From contig OZ022576.1 of assembly GCA_963669155.1 (NCBI GenBank), positions 27,802,866 through 27,866,865 on the forward strand: 64,000 nucleotides of DNA. The letters are read 5' to 3'. The stretch comes from Arbacia lixula (Eukaryota > Echinodermata > Echinoidea > Arbacioida > Arbaciidae). Every line of letters starts with the position of its first letter. The stretch's first letter is position 1. Below are positions 24,259-37,816 of the stretch, piece by piece. The position numbers and the translations under genes are program-made. The notes beneath the pieces were generated by a model that searched no databases, was not told the origin of the DNA, and saw nothing but the letters and a program-made list of their open reading frames with translations.

Positions 24259-26929
24259 TTCATATGGCCATATTGAGTATGAAGTGAGGCTAGTCACATG
24301 TATCAAATGGCACATTCTATCTCCAGATTGGTAGTTTAAGTGGATACAATCATGTGTGCGAAATTACTAAGTTACTTGGAAATTGCTAACATTATGTGTG
24401 ACGCTTTTCTTGTTTCATGCCCCCTAAGAGGCCTTTACATGACACTATTTTAGAAATGGTTGAATGGTGAATTCATGAGACAGGGTGACAGCACCATATT
24501 CTTTTCTCCTAATCAATTTTAAGAAATAATTAGCATCACATTAATGGTTAAGGAGCTTAGTGGCGATCACAAATCAAAGTTCACTTTCTAAGGCTTGTAA
24601 AATTAGTGTGTGAGTTTTCACAATCAGTGTAAGAGCAAAATTGTGAATGAGATGGTCAAAATAGTAGAAAGGTTTCTATATCAGCACCTGTATATCTTGC
24701 ACATCTTATCACATCACTCGTGACCCTCATAAATATAAAATAAATGAAGTGAATATTACTTGATTTGAAGGATTTTTTTTTTTTTTTTGCTGATCAGTTT
24801 TGTATAGAACGATTATAGGGATATTGTGTGTAGAACTCCTGCTATATTGATTTATCCAGGTGGTATAATGTAATCAGAGAACCTGTCGTGTGCCCTTTGT
24901 TGAAATTCATTTATGAATCTCTGGGTGTAGTGTGCTAGTAAGACAACCACCAATGAAAAGGATTTCTTGGATCAAGCACCATAAATATGTGGTTTTGGTC
25001 TACATTTGTTGATGTCATGTCTTAAAATTGATACGAGATGCATCAAAGGAAAGAGCACAACAGTGTTCTATTTCTGCATAGCATAAGATAAATCATTTGT
25101 TGCCATTTTGTGTTTTTATATATCACCTTTATATTGAATTTTCAAAGCAAAATAAAGGTGAACTTATTAAATCTTCAAATTGGCAACACACTGAAAGTTT
25201 CAAGTCTCAATTTTTCTCTTCTAATTGGCACAATTGCTACTTTAAATTGATTGTTTTGATCCCTTGAGTAAAAATAGAGTAAAACAAAAAGTGTTCCCAA
25301 TTTGAAAGCCAAGATAATAATAATTAGTGCTTTAAAAATGCCCTGGGTACAAATAGGGGGCCATGTCAGTTGAGGATTTGTCACCCATAGCATGAATCAA
25401 ATAAAAATGAATTGTTTGTGTAAAATGTATATCTCTTAAAAACCCAGCAGTGTGCAAGGCCATAGATGCAAAACACCATTCAAACATCTTTAAAAAAAAA
25501 AAAGGAACTGCTTTTGAAATTTGATTATGCTTTTAATGGAAGGATAAAAGTGTGATATGTTTATTTTTTCAGTTTATGCTGGATCAGTACAAATATAACT
25601 GTATAAAAGTACGTTTGGAGAGTGTAGATTATCAGAGGACTTATATATTTTACTTTACATATTGTGAAGATGCATTGCTACTGTGAGTTATTTAAACACC
25701 TTTTAGCTGAGTGTATATAATAAGAATAGTAATGTGTTGGAAAGGACTACAGGGCTAAAGGATGAAGCACATAACTCAGTGTAAAAGCCCTCACTTCCAT
25801 AGGCAAAAACTGTTATTGATTTCAGACTGTTACTTTTGGGTACTCAGAGGGTTAATGGACTCTAGTTATTCATGTTACAAACTAGAGTGACCTGTGATCA
25901 TATGCACATACATGAATTTCTGAAGGGGCTTATGCACTTGGCAGGAAAAGGCAAAAAAGGAATTAGGAATGTGAAAGTGAAATCTAAGTGTTGACATTGT
26001 GGTAGAGATGGTATAAATTAATGAAATTTCCACATTTCAAATTCAGTACATATTTGTTATTTCATGATAATAATGTTATTAATGAATTGTTTTTAAAATA
26101 ATGAAGGATTATCAGCTCGATAACAGCTGGTGCTATATGTTTGCTGAGAATCAAGGGATTATGGATTCTATTCTACTTCTTTTTCACTTCATATTAAAGC
26201 TGAGGAAATGTAGTAGATATTTCCCACTGGTTTCTGAGAAATACACAGCAGCATTCTTGAAAAAGAAAATGCAGTCACATGTTTGCTTTTTTGTACAAAT
26301 ATATATGTAAAGAGAAAGACAACCTAACAATACTTTGTATAAGCTATTTATATATCACTTGCATCAAAGTGTATGAAAGTGCATTGTAAACCTTAAGGCA
26401 AGCTATATAGCATGACTGTAATGCATTACTGTGCTTTGTATACTCCCTGTCTATGTTATACGTGTGTAGAGTAGATGTTCTAATAATTATGGTTGGCAGG
26501 AGCGATGATGTGAAAGCTAAACTGAAGATACACTGTTGAAATTGTTAACATCATTTTGTGTGTAAATGTACATACTATTAAAACAATTTTTCAATACACA
26601 TCTACTGGTAGTTGTCTTTGCAGGTTTATGTAATTGCTTTTCGCTTGTTTAGACCATGTATCACAAATATTTTTTGATTTTGAAATAAATCAATGTATTT
26701 TTTCATTTAATTTTTATTACCATTTTGCCCACTGCATCATAATGGAGGTATATTGGGGCTAACACACAAATTTAATGCATTGACAATTGTACAGAAGGGG
26801 AAGTAGTGATAATTATTACCTGGCTATGGATATATTTTGAGAGATGATTCCTTCTTGGTATCCTGAAATAATGAGAAAAGACTGGGACACATGGTTGTAG
26901 TGAGGTGGTTAAGCAACAAATATGAGGTG

Positions 26930-29770
26930 AATTGTGCACTTTTTGTCTACAAGCACCAAATTTGGTACATATGTTTAGAATTATATACTGAACAAAGTTG
27001 GATATAGAGGCACTTCAAAATTTGACCTTCAGACACCATTTTCCAAGATGGCGTCCAAAATGGCTGTCAAACCTATTTGTTTAGCTTTATTTTGTTCTAC
27101 ACTTTCAAACAAGCACCAAATTTGGTACATATGTTTAGAATTATATACTGAATAAAATTAGATATAGAGGCACTTCAAAATTTGACCTTTAAAAGCCATT
27201 TTCCAAGCTGGCGTCCAAAATGGCTGCCAAACTGATGTTTTTTTTAGGTTTATTCTGTTCTACATTAACGTATTAACACCAAATTTGGTACATAGGTTTA
27301 TGATTATAAACTAAACAAAATTGGATGTAGCGGCACTTAAAAATGTGTCACTGAGACACCATTTTTCAACAATGAAATTCGGTACATAGGTTTTGAATTA
27401 TATACTAAGCATACGTAAATACAGAAGCAATCAAGAATTTTGATCTTGAGACGTAATTTTCCAAGATGGCCGCCAAACTAATATACCAATCTTTATCCCC
27501 CCCCCCCCTACTTTGTTCCATTTGATGGAGATATGTTCATAATGAAGGCACTAATAAGAAAAGAGATAATTGGCAATGTAAAGACACAAAAGAACAATGA
27601 GAATGGTCTTAAAAACCAACCCCTAAACAAAAGAATTAAATTTGATCTGATCTATATTGTTTGTGAGGCTTTTTATCAAATTAAAAATGTATATATATTT
27701 AGCATTTATGATTGAACATTTTCCTTTACATAGGAACATAGGGCTGTACATGTAAGCTCTGCCTTTATGCACCTGCATCTTGCTGTCTTACAGCATTAGA
27801 AACACCCACACATAATGGGTTCTTGACAAGTTTTTGACGCCTCAGGACTTGTGACTATGTCCACAATGGCTGGAAATGTCTGTCAGAACTCTTGGTCCAT
27901 CCCCATCCAGAGAAAGGACTGGGCAGCTGCTGAAGAGGAACTAGCACCGGGACTGCTCCGCACAGCGGGCTGGTCGCAGTAAAAGAGGAACATGACTTTA
28001 TCCCCACACATAGTCTCCCCGGAAAACTGCTACCCTAACATGCCGTTCAAGTTCATTTGAAAACAAAAATTTGATGTGCTCGCACTCCGGACTTTGCATT
28101 GCATGGAAAGAATATCACCATGAATCCCTAAAAAAAAATAACGGTAATTATAGACATGCACTTTCTTGCAACACTTAATGTAAGATACATTATGTATCTA
28201 TAAACTACTGGTGCATCAATGTTATCTTCCCATTGACTCTGATTTTTTTTACGGATGTCTATCCCATCTAGCCTTTTCACTATTGAAGCTATCATACATC
28301 ATTTAGTGATGTGACAATTTGTGTTTTGTTTAATCAAATTTTGGTGGCCATTTTGAAAAATGATTGACTATTTCGTTTATACTTTCGATTATAGTTGCTT
28401 TTGTGATGGGAATAGTTTTTGCATCATTGTTCTTTCATATTTTGACCACTAGCGATTGAGCACTAACCACCTTATATAATTATGGTAACACAAGTTTTTG
28501 AATATTTGTAAGTATTGTTATGTCATGATGGCGGCTATACAGAAAAATGGCGACCTTGAAAATATTTTGAGATACCTGAAAATGATGTCTCATATCATTC
28601 CAAATAGTATTTTTTTAACATATGTTCAAAATTTGGTGCTTAAGACAAAAGTGAACAGAACGGAAGAAAAAAAACTTGGAAAATTAATACTAAGGGAGGG
28701 AACGGAGTCACCCCATGAAAACAAGAGAGTAAATGACATGAAAGGCCCATGTTTATTTGGAGGGGGGGGGGGGGGGGGGGTCCTCCATGTCTCCTCATCA
28801 GGTGAGTACGCGACTACATGTGTGTGTTCAATGTGTGGGGCTAGTCTATGTCAGGTGGGGTCCCCAATGCCTGATAATAAATCCTACTTTCATTATTTCA
28901 GATAAGTATCCCTTTTTTCCAACCTTAGGTCCTCTTTTTCCGAGGTGACTTCTTTCAAGTTTGGTTAAAATACAGTCATTAACCTTTGAGAAAAAAAAAT
29001 ACCCTGGGGGTATTTTGGGGTCTCCCCCCCCCCCCCCCCCCTTGCCATTCGCGTACCCTCAGTTCCCTATTACCTAAGGATGATTCCTATCAGGTTTGGT
29101 TAAAATCCATTATTTTCCAGAAAAAGTCACAAATAAGAGAAAGTCCCCCCCCCCCCCCCCCCGTGGAGGCATTTGAGGGGCTACCCTCTCCCGGCCCCTT
29201 GCCATTTGTTTTCCCCCATTTTACAACCTAAGGTCCCTATTGCCTAAGGGTGATTCCTATCAAGTGGTAAAAATACAGTTATTTATTCTTGAGAAAAACA
29301 TTTTTTTTTTTAGAAAATAAGAGAAAGTTGCTTCCTGGGGGGCGTTTTCGGGGATACCTCCCCCCCCCCCCCACCCACACACACACACACACACGGCCCC
29401 TTGCCACTTGTGTACCCCAAGTTTTACTTAAGTTCACATCTTGAGTTCCCTATTACCTGAGGATGATTCTTATTATCTTTGATTAAATCCAGTTATTTAT
29501 TCTTGAGAAAAAGTCTCTAAGAAATAACAGAAAATTACCCATGGGTGGGGGGGGGGGGGGGAGGGGGCTATCCCCCGGCCCCTTGCTACTTGTGAACCCA
29601 CATTTTAACGAGGTAAGGTCCCTATTACCTAAGGTTGATACCGGACATGCCCCCAGACGACACTGATAATATTTTGAGATGTCTCTATATTCCTAATATG
29701 ATTTTGAATATGTGTTCCAAATTTGTTGCTTGTAAGCAAAAGTGCACAATTTTTTTCACCTTATCCTTTA
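26930..29770 (+). repeat. Complex dispersed repeat, forward copy
   Basis: First come four to five diverged units of about 120-150 bp with ACCAAATTTGGTACATA, GATATAGAGGCACTTC and CCAAGATGGCGTCCAAAATG. Then, after 28740, units of about 170-200 bp combine a G or C run, CCCCTTGCCA, CCCTATTACCTAAGG and TGATTCCTATCA. The same two unit types occur in inverse order and orientation at 49085-52750. Only short ORFs. It ends next to the BAR gene's 3' end. Confidence 0.65.
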
Positions 29771-29777
29771 TTTTTAT
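29762..29777 (-). terminator. Possible poly(A) signal of the BAR gene
   Basis: The - strand reads GAATAAAAATAAAGG about 240 bases past the BAR gene stop, giving overlapping AATAAA hexamers. Confidence 0.4.
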
Positions 29778-30014
29778 TCACCTTAGAAAAGTGCTCCATT
29801 ATGATTTCAGGTTCTGTAGTCGTTACCACCAATACCCCTTCCTTTTCACATTCACACTCCAACAAACAAAAACTTACACAACACGTTGTCATTCCCATTT
29901 CTATTTTCATACATGTATTTACAATTTCAAATATTTTAAATACTTGTACTTATCCGTTTCATGATTAAGTTTAAGGACACGTTTGGTACATTATTAATCG
30001 GAAATATAAGTTGA

Positions 30015-30418
30015 TTATAGGATCACCCTTCCAGTCGCATCAAACATGGGAGAATCCATGGCATGTATGCCCATGTCTGCACCTCTCCCTACCCCTCTTC
30101 CTATCCCTCTTCCTCTACCCCTACCACCACCACCACCACTACCACCACCTGTTCCTGGTAGCACCGGGCCCCTCCCGATCCCGTGTTCCCCCGACGGCTT
30201 GGGCGGAGCAGGGGACCCAGTGCTACGCTTCCCTTGTACACGGTCAAAGCTGCGAGGGGCTGGAGGTATTTGTTGCGCTCCTTGTACCACTGGGCCCCTC
30301 CCGATACCATGTTCCCCCGACGGTTTGGGTGGAGCAGGGGACCTAGTGCTGGACTTCCCTGGCACCCGTTCAAAGCTGCGAGGGGCTGGTGGTGTTCGTT
30401 GTGTTCCCCTTCCGGGAC
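30015..30418 (-). CDS. BAR gene last exon: Pro/Gly-rich repeat tail
   Basis: Two 42-codon repeats run PPAPRSF(E/D)RV..GK and SPAPPKPSGEHGIGRG. A Gly/Arg run follows, then DMGIHAMDSPMFDATGRVIL before the stop. The Arg-Gly pattern resembles RG-rich low-complexity tails. The acceptor is either CCGAAG before GTCCCGG or an AG about 20 bases upstream; both keep the frame. Confidence 0.7.
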
Positions 30419-31178
30419 CTTCGGGGTAGATGACAGTAACTAGTACTTGTTCTCTTTTCTTGATAGTCTCCCATATTTGACTGGAGTATTGCGTTGATCA
30501 GTTCAAATACATAATTAATCTACTACTAAGGTACTGATCATAGTAAATCATTTGATGTTAACATTTTATTGCAAAATTCATTTACGAATTTCCGAGATGG
30601 TACCCCTCGCGGTGATACAAGATGAGCGTAGTTGTTCTTTTATCAGTGTAAGCACACTTTGATTTGCAAAAAAAGAGATCATGATTGTTGTTTTTTGTCA
30701 CAGCTTTCATGTTCATAACATATTCGATATTTGTGATAAAAAGAACAGTATTTGAACCGCTTCCAACTCTGTGCTTACCCTTCGTTGCGGCAGATAACCC
30801 TTGTTCAACGAGTTGTGGACATGATCCAGCAGGAGGAACATTCCCTCTGCCCGTCCCTGCGTGTGCGAAGCCTCCCCCAGCACCGGGGGCTGCTGGGCTT
30901 GGCATGCCCGGGGAAGGCGTACTGCTATGAGCAGCGGGCCCAGCCCAACCTATACGGGGTTTGTTCGTGCTTGCGACGCGGCGGTGACGGCCCTGTCCAA
31001 CGCTCATTTCTAGTTTGATGTTCTCGAGCCCCGTGACCATTCCGAGAATAGAGCCCGAGATCTGATCCAAAAGTGATCGATATATATACATTGTAAACGT
31101 TTTCCTCAGTGAAAAGGAAATCCCAAAAATATTTCTCAGCTGGTCTCTCCTTGTCTCTCCATGCATCTCTTTCTCCCT

Positions 31179-31269
<91 letters not shown>

Positions 31270-34200
31270 TGTACATCATGTCTCTCTCTCTTCCCCCTAT
31301 CGCAATCCTTATCCCCCACCCTCTTTCCTTCCTTTCTTTTACGTACGGCTCCCATCTCCCCTTCTCCCTCCTCACCTGTGCTAATTCCGAGTGGTAGTCG
31401 TGCTGAGCAGTGTACACTGACTTGAAGATGTCGATGACGAACCCTCCTCGTCTGCAAACGAAAAGAAAATTAAAAACAAAATACCTGCTTAATTAATACG
31501 CTAGAAAAACGTTGCGCCTTCAGATATGTTGAGAACGGGAATGGCATGAATTCTGTACAAATTCATATTATGTAGATGTGTTATACCAAACATAGGATTT
31601 TTAATTGGTGATGATATTAGCCATGTGAAACAAATTAATTGAATGCTTGTTCATTACCTCCTTTAACGTCGAACAGGAGATCATGGTTTTGCTTCATGAA
31701 GAGGAAATGCAAAAAAAAAAAAAAAATCAAAGTCATGGCACTTCAGCAGCTGATTACCATGTCTTGAGAGAAATATAATATCCAAACATGAACTCACTGC
31801 TGAAAGAGTGATATTGAATATGATATCCAAACAAGAACTCACTGCTGGAAGAGTGGTATTAAATATGATATACAAACAAGAACTCACTGCTGGAAGAGTG
31901 GTATTAAATATGATATACAAACAAGAACTCACTGCTGGAAGAGTGGTATCAAATATGATATACAAACAAGAACTCACTGCTGGAAGAGTGGTATTAAATA
32001 TGATATACAAACAAGAACTCACTGCTGGAAGAGTGGTATTAAATATGATATCCAAACAAGAACACACTGCTGGAAGAGTGGTATTAAATATGATATCCAA
32101 ACAAGAACTCACTGCTGGAAGAGTGGTATTAAATATGATATCCAAACATGAACTCACTGCTGAAAGAGTGATATTGAATATGATATCCAAACAAGAACTC
32201 ACTGCTGGAAGAGTTGTATTAAATATGATATACAAACAAGAACTCACTGCTGGAAGAGTGGTATCAAATATGATATACAAACAAGAACTCACTGCTGGAA
32301 GAGTGGTATTAAATATGATATACAAACAAGAACTCACTGCTGGAAGAGTGGTATTACATATGATATACAAACAAGAACTCACTGCTGGAAGATTGGTATT
32401 AAATATGATATCCAAACAAGAACTCACTGCTGGAAGAGTGGTATTAAATATGATATCCAAACAAGAACTCACTGCTGGAAGAGTGGTATTAAATATGATA
32501 TCCAAACAAGAACTCACTGCTGGAAGAGTGGTATTAAATATGATATCCAAACATGAACTCACTGCTGAAAGAGTGATATTGAATATGATATCCAATCAAG
32601 AACTCACTGCTGGAAGAGTGGTATTACATATGATATACAAACAAGAACTCACTGCTGGAAGATTGGTATTACATATGATATCCAAACAAGAACTCACTGC
32701 TGGAAGAGTTGGGTTAGATCCTCCACCATTTCATCATTGACATTCTTTAGTTTGTTACGTCTCTCGTCTGACTCCTCTTGAAGCTGTGGTGGACATCAAC
32801 GGGAAAGATCAGAAATAAAGCGACCAATGGTAATGAACTTATCTTACATACCCAGTGGGTGAGACGGGTTTGTTGTAAAAGGCTGATTGGTATCATGATG
32901 TTCGAGAGACCAGTCTGCACATTTTCTACGTGGACTACATTTGCGATAGAAAGAAATGCTGGAAAGAAACGGCAGCCATTTTTAAAAATGACCGCCGTGT
33001 AAATGAAGTATTGAACACTATTTAAGATAATATTTGAATGAAACATTTTGCTATTTTATGAGGTGTTATATAGAATAAGATATCATTTCCTACATGATGA
33101 TACCACATTTGTTGGGCTTAGTGGTGATTTTTATTACAATTCGGGGCAAAGAATGTGAATTTTATTATAATGCATATATCCTAAAAATTATTCATTAACG
33201 AATTGAAACTTGTGAGAAAACTGTCAAAACATCGGTCATATACGATGTGTAAAAATCAATGACAGTGCTTATCAGCCTTATGAAGTGACAGTAATCTAAA
33301 GTCCATACCTTGATATTAGCCAAAGCCGTTTTATCTGTTCCTCTGCCCTGTATGTGTCCATAATGGGCCCTTTGTATCTGCATCTTCTCCCATATTACAA
33401 TTTGTTATTTGTCTTCATCATCATGCTAATGTTTGGTAAAGAGATGGGTGGTCCTAATGTAGATTTATGTGTACGCAAGACTGACGTAGGTGAAAATCTC
33501 CAAGTGAGGAACCCGCCTTACAGGTTGTATTTCAATGCATGTTTGCATGCCTACGAATACAGGTTTTTTTTTATCACTGAGTCCTGAAATGCGCTATATC
33601 GCCTTAAAGTAAAAGTAGAATGACATGCTGCACTTGTCTTGACATCCACTATGACCTACCAAATGACCGCCATTTTTCATATTAACAATGTAAATTGGTC
33701 CCCGAGAGAGTGCTTCACTGGCATGTGCGTATGTTACAGGTGTGCATGTTTTTTTCTCGTTTTTGAGGAGGAAGATGATTTAGATAATTTGTCCACAGTT
33801 TATCCATTCTTACCCTTTGTCCGAAAGGATCTGTTAATTCTGAGTTCTTGTGACCACCGCGTGTTGACTGCTACAAATCAAAAACGAAAAAATAAACGAA
33901 AAAAAATCACTATAAAAGTCTTAACATTTGCACATTCGAAATACAACATCAGTGCTATTTACACGATGCTTTCCAACTCTTAAAAACGACATTAACATGT
34001 CTGTCCAATATATGTAATCGTTTAGCAATCATTTACAAGCATGTATTTTATTGTTTGGGAAAGATTTTTAACAATTAATATTTATATGAATACGCAGTTG
34101 ATGTAGCACCATTGAAACAATGGGAGCCGCCTTGAAAAATCAACACTCAATACTGTCTCTACATTTATGATCTTGCCATTTTTAAAAATAATCGTTATCA

Positions 34201-37200
34201 TTATTATTTATTCTTTTTTTTTTGGGGGGGGGGGGCGAAACATAGAAGAAATAAACAGCAGACGCGGTAACCGTAAAAAAAAAATCAATTTCATTTCACC
34301 CTTTAACACCGACCTGTTTCGTCTTTGCAGTGGATACCCTGCCTTCTGTGAGTTTCATATCCCGCTTCTTCAGATACTTCTGTAACCATGATAACAAGAT
34401 CACGCAAAATTATAAGCAATATCAATAGAATAAGATAGAGGCATAACAATATTTTTTTATGAACAACCGAAAAAAAAATTATTATAAGACTCTGGTTGAA
34501 GATGCAGGGAGTGACAATATCTGCAGAAGTATTGGTAGGAAGTTTTCAATTCAATTGTGATAGGAACATACTGAGACGACAGTTGCATACCTCTGCTTCT
34601 ACTCCGAGCTGCTTGAATCTGCGAACAGGCTCTCCCAGTTCATGAACATGGCGTGTGAAAATGCTCCACACTTTGTCGCTGTCCTGTTAAAGAGGGGGAA
34701 AGTAAACACTTTTGGATTTTAATGTAAACAACAAAAAGAGTAAGTCCCCCCCCCCCCCTAAGCAAAATAGCATAACTATTTATCGAAGAAGTTTTGAGCA
34801 AACTAACTCGGCAGGATTGTTTCTTCCCTTATTGACTAACTTCTGTCTGAAAACCACATTTATTCAATCAGTCATGCATGAGTGAGCACAAATTAAAGGC
34901 AAAATTGTTACTTTTCAAAAGTCACAAGAGTCAGTTTTGGGGAACTGTGAAACACGATTTTGTCAAATTCTGTTTCTGGTGTATGTTTAAATGTTGTTGT
35001 TGTTGTTGTTTGGTCATCCATTGTTTCATCCTCTCACACCTATTCTGACACTTTTAATGTTTTTACACGGTTGATTGAGCACAATTTTAGGGGGGCAATC
35101 GCTTCATTGAACCTTTCTAATAATACATCACCATTCCCTATATCAAATGAACTGACAATAGATGTTGTTAACAGCATGTATCATCACATGCTGTGTGAAC
35201 ATGGTTGATTGAGCACACTTTAAAGATGAAGAAAAAAAAAATCCTAAAAATTTAATGCTAATGTGCCAGAGATGCATCCTTTTATTTCCCAATAATTTGT
35301 TGATTTTAGCATTGTATGTGTATCATCATATCCGTTTTCAACTTTCTCAAACCTAATATGTTATTGTGATCGATAATGTAAGGTTGAGTGAACAAAATAT
35401 TACAGGCACAATGCTGATATTTATGATAATTATGGCATATTTTGAAGCAAAATGAAAGATGAATGTGACCCATCTTGCTGAATGTGTGTTATTCTACTAA
35501 ATACACACATTGATACACGAAAAAACTCAAACTTGAATGATAAATGGCATATTTGAAATAGGTATAAAGTGTGTTGGGAGAAAGACTAATCTAGGATTTT
35601 GGATATAAGATGTAACTATATGCCTGCAATGACCTCCTCAAACAATGGTATTGAATTTCCACAACATGTGCGTTAACAGGCAATGATGGATCAAAAGCAA
35701 ATACTATTATCATGTTGCAACAAGTGGAGAGCACTCCTATAGAAAGCAAAGATATGTGTCGTCAAGCCCCAATGTTATGCAATATTACATGTTGAATTTT
35801 CTTCACAGTTCGAAGATTGTTTTTATGTGTGTTTTTTTTTTGTTTCATGGAAGACCTGAATAATGACCCTGTCGCTTTGATCATTCATAAAATAATATGT
35901 TCTTTGTTACCAGGCAGTCTGTACTTAACAGAAAATTTCGAGTATGGTGATGGAATTACCACTACTGATATGAATTTATATATTCGCTTGCAATGGAAAT
36001 TCAAACATAACGTTTCATCCATTATCAAACAATGAGTGAATAGGTCATTGTAGGGACAGAGTTGCACATTAAATCCCAAAACACATTTGATATTTATCTT
36101 AAGATTTAAATTTGATTTTTTAAATATCAATTGTAAAACTTTAAAGCGTGACATGAAGATGTTTATTTAACATAACGCACATTCTGTAAAATAGGTGACA
36201 TTCATCTTTTACTTTACCGGAAAATATGCCGTGATTATCATCCAATTGAATATCCCCATTACGCCTTTAATATTGTGTTCACTTAGCCATGCAATATGGA
36301 TCAAAATAACAGATAAGGTTACAGAAAGTTGATAATGGGTAATGATACACATACAATGCTGAAATCAACAAATCATTGGTATATAAACAGGCACATCTGT
36401 GCCATATTAACATTACATTTTAGGATTTTTGCTTCATCTATAAGTGTGCTCATTCAACCACGACTTTCTCTATATGTTCTCACAGCATATGATGATACAT
36501 GTTACATGATACATAGCCTATATGATGTCTATGCATTCCATGAAGTCAACGGATGTTGCAACATAGGCCTATAAAGGGTGCAACAGAGCAACCCCCCCCC
36601 CCCCCCGTAAAATTGTGCTCAGTCAAGCGTTAAACGGCGTCAAAAGTGTCAAAATAAGTGTGAAAGGACCGAACAGTGGATGATCAAACAACACTTAAAC
36701 ACACACCAGAAACAAAATTCACCAAAATCTTGTTTTCTCAGACAAAAACAAAACTGACTCCTGGGACTTTTGAAAAGTTACAATTTTTTCCTTTAATATG
36801 TGCTCACTCATGTATGAATGATTGGATTAATGTGATGTTCATACAGAAGTTAGTCAATAAGTAAGCCTAAATGAACAATCCTGCCGAATTATTTTGCGCA
36901 AAATGTTCTGCTATTTTGTTTAAGGGGGACTTACTTTTTTGTTGTGTGTAGTTAATAGTCTGTTTGTCTACTTGCCATATCGTCTACTAGCACAAGCTGA
37001 TATGGTTAAACCATGGAGCTAATGATAGCTCCATGCGCAGACCTACATGGCAACAACTATTGATAATAATTAAAAAAAAAAAAAAAAACGTCTGTTGCCT
37101 ATACACACAGGGTAAACAACTTCTAAATGCAAGTTAAACTTTGAGAGAGTCTTGGTAACTTTCAATTTACTAAACAATGTTTGCTCTTCCGAAAAGGAAG

Positions 37201-37769
37201 TCAATTCAGCTAAAAATGTCTGAAATACGATATGGCTTTCGATTGCCGTTCAAAAAGAGATGAACGGACTCCATAGATCTCACCTTCAGCGCCACCTTAT
37301 ACTCTTTCTGCTGCGGCCAGAAATCTTCGTAGAATTCTTCTAAACAGTCGTTGACGTTCGTCATGCATGACTTTGCTTCTGTAATGTAAAGCATCAACAG
37401 CACGCAGTCGCAAAAATAATCATGACTTTTTCATGTCCTTAGTTTTGATTATTAATTACAATAAAAATCATACCACCCCATATTTTAAGTACAAATCACT
37501 TTTAATATGTTTGGGTACTGTCTTGTTCACAAACCCTCGGGACACCATTCATGAAGCTTATCTTCGGGAATGGTGATGCTAAGACGGGGGTCGAGTTGAC
37601 ACGATTCTTCAGTTAATTATAGTATCCGCAGAATGTTGCTGCTGTTGGCCACGTGCCCCACCACTTTATATTGGTGGGGTACGTGACCAACAGCAACAGG
37701 ATACAGTAATACGAATAACACAGTAATACAAACAGCATGAAAACCTCATACACCTGCCCCCCCCCCCCC

Positions 37770-37816
<47 letters not shown>

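Larger units (their letters stand above)
20021..26700 (+). other. Long AT-rich 3' region of the amphiphysin-type gene
   Basis: Unique AT-rich sequence with several AATAAA hexamers (near 21174, 21974, 25150 and 26682). The last, in GAAATAAATCAATG, could end a 6.6-kb 3' UTR. No ORF has coding character. Two short TIR elements are embedded (23476-23905 and 24060-24258). The UTR length is inference. Confidence 0.35.

Noticed and set aside
30582-31457. 291-codon - strand ORF
   Set aside because: It runs through BAR exons 8 and 9, introns and the (CA)n tract. Only the exon parts show coding character and splice signals separate them.
31681-32740. ORFs over 300 codons on both strands with 15-residue repeats
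   Set aside because: They arise because a 45-bp minisatellite happens to lack stops in two frames. They lie in an intron of a well-supported gene, and the exon frame itself is closed there.
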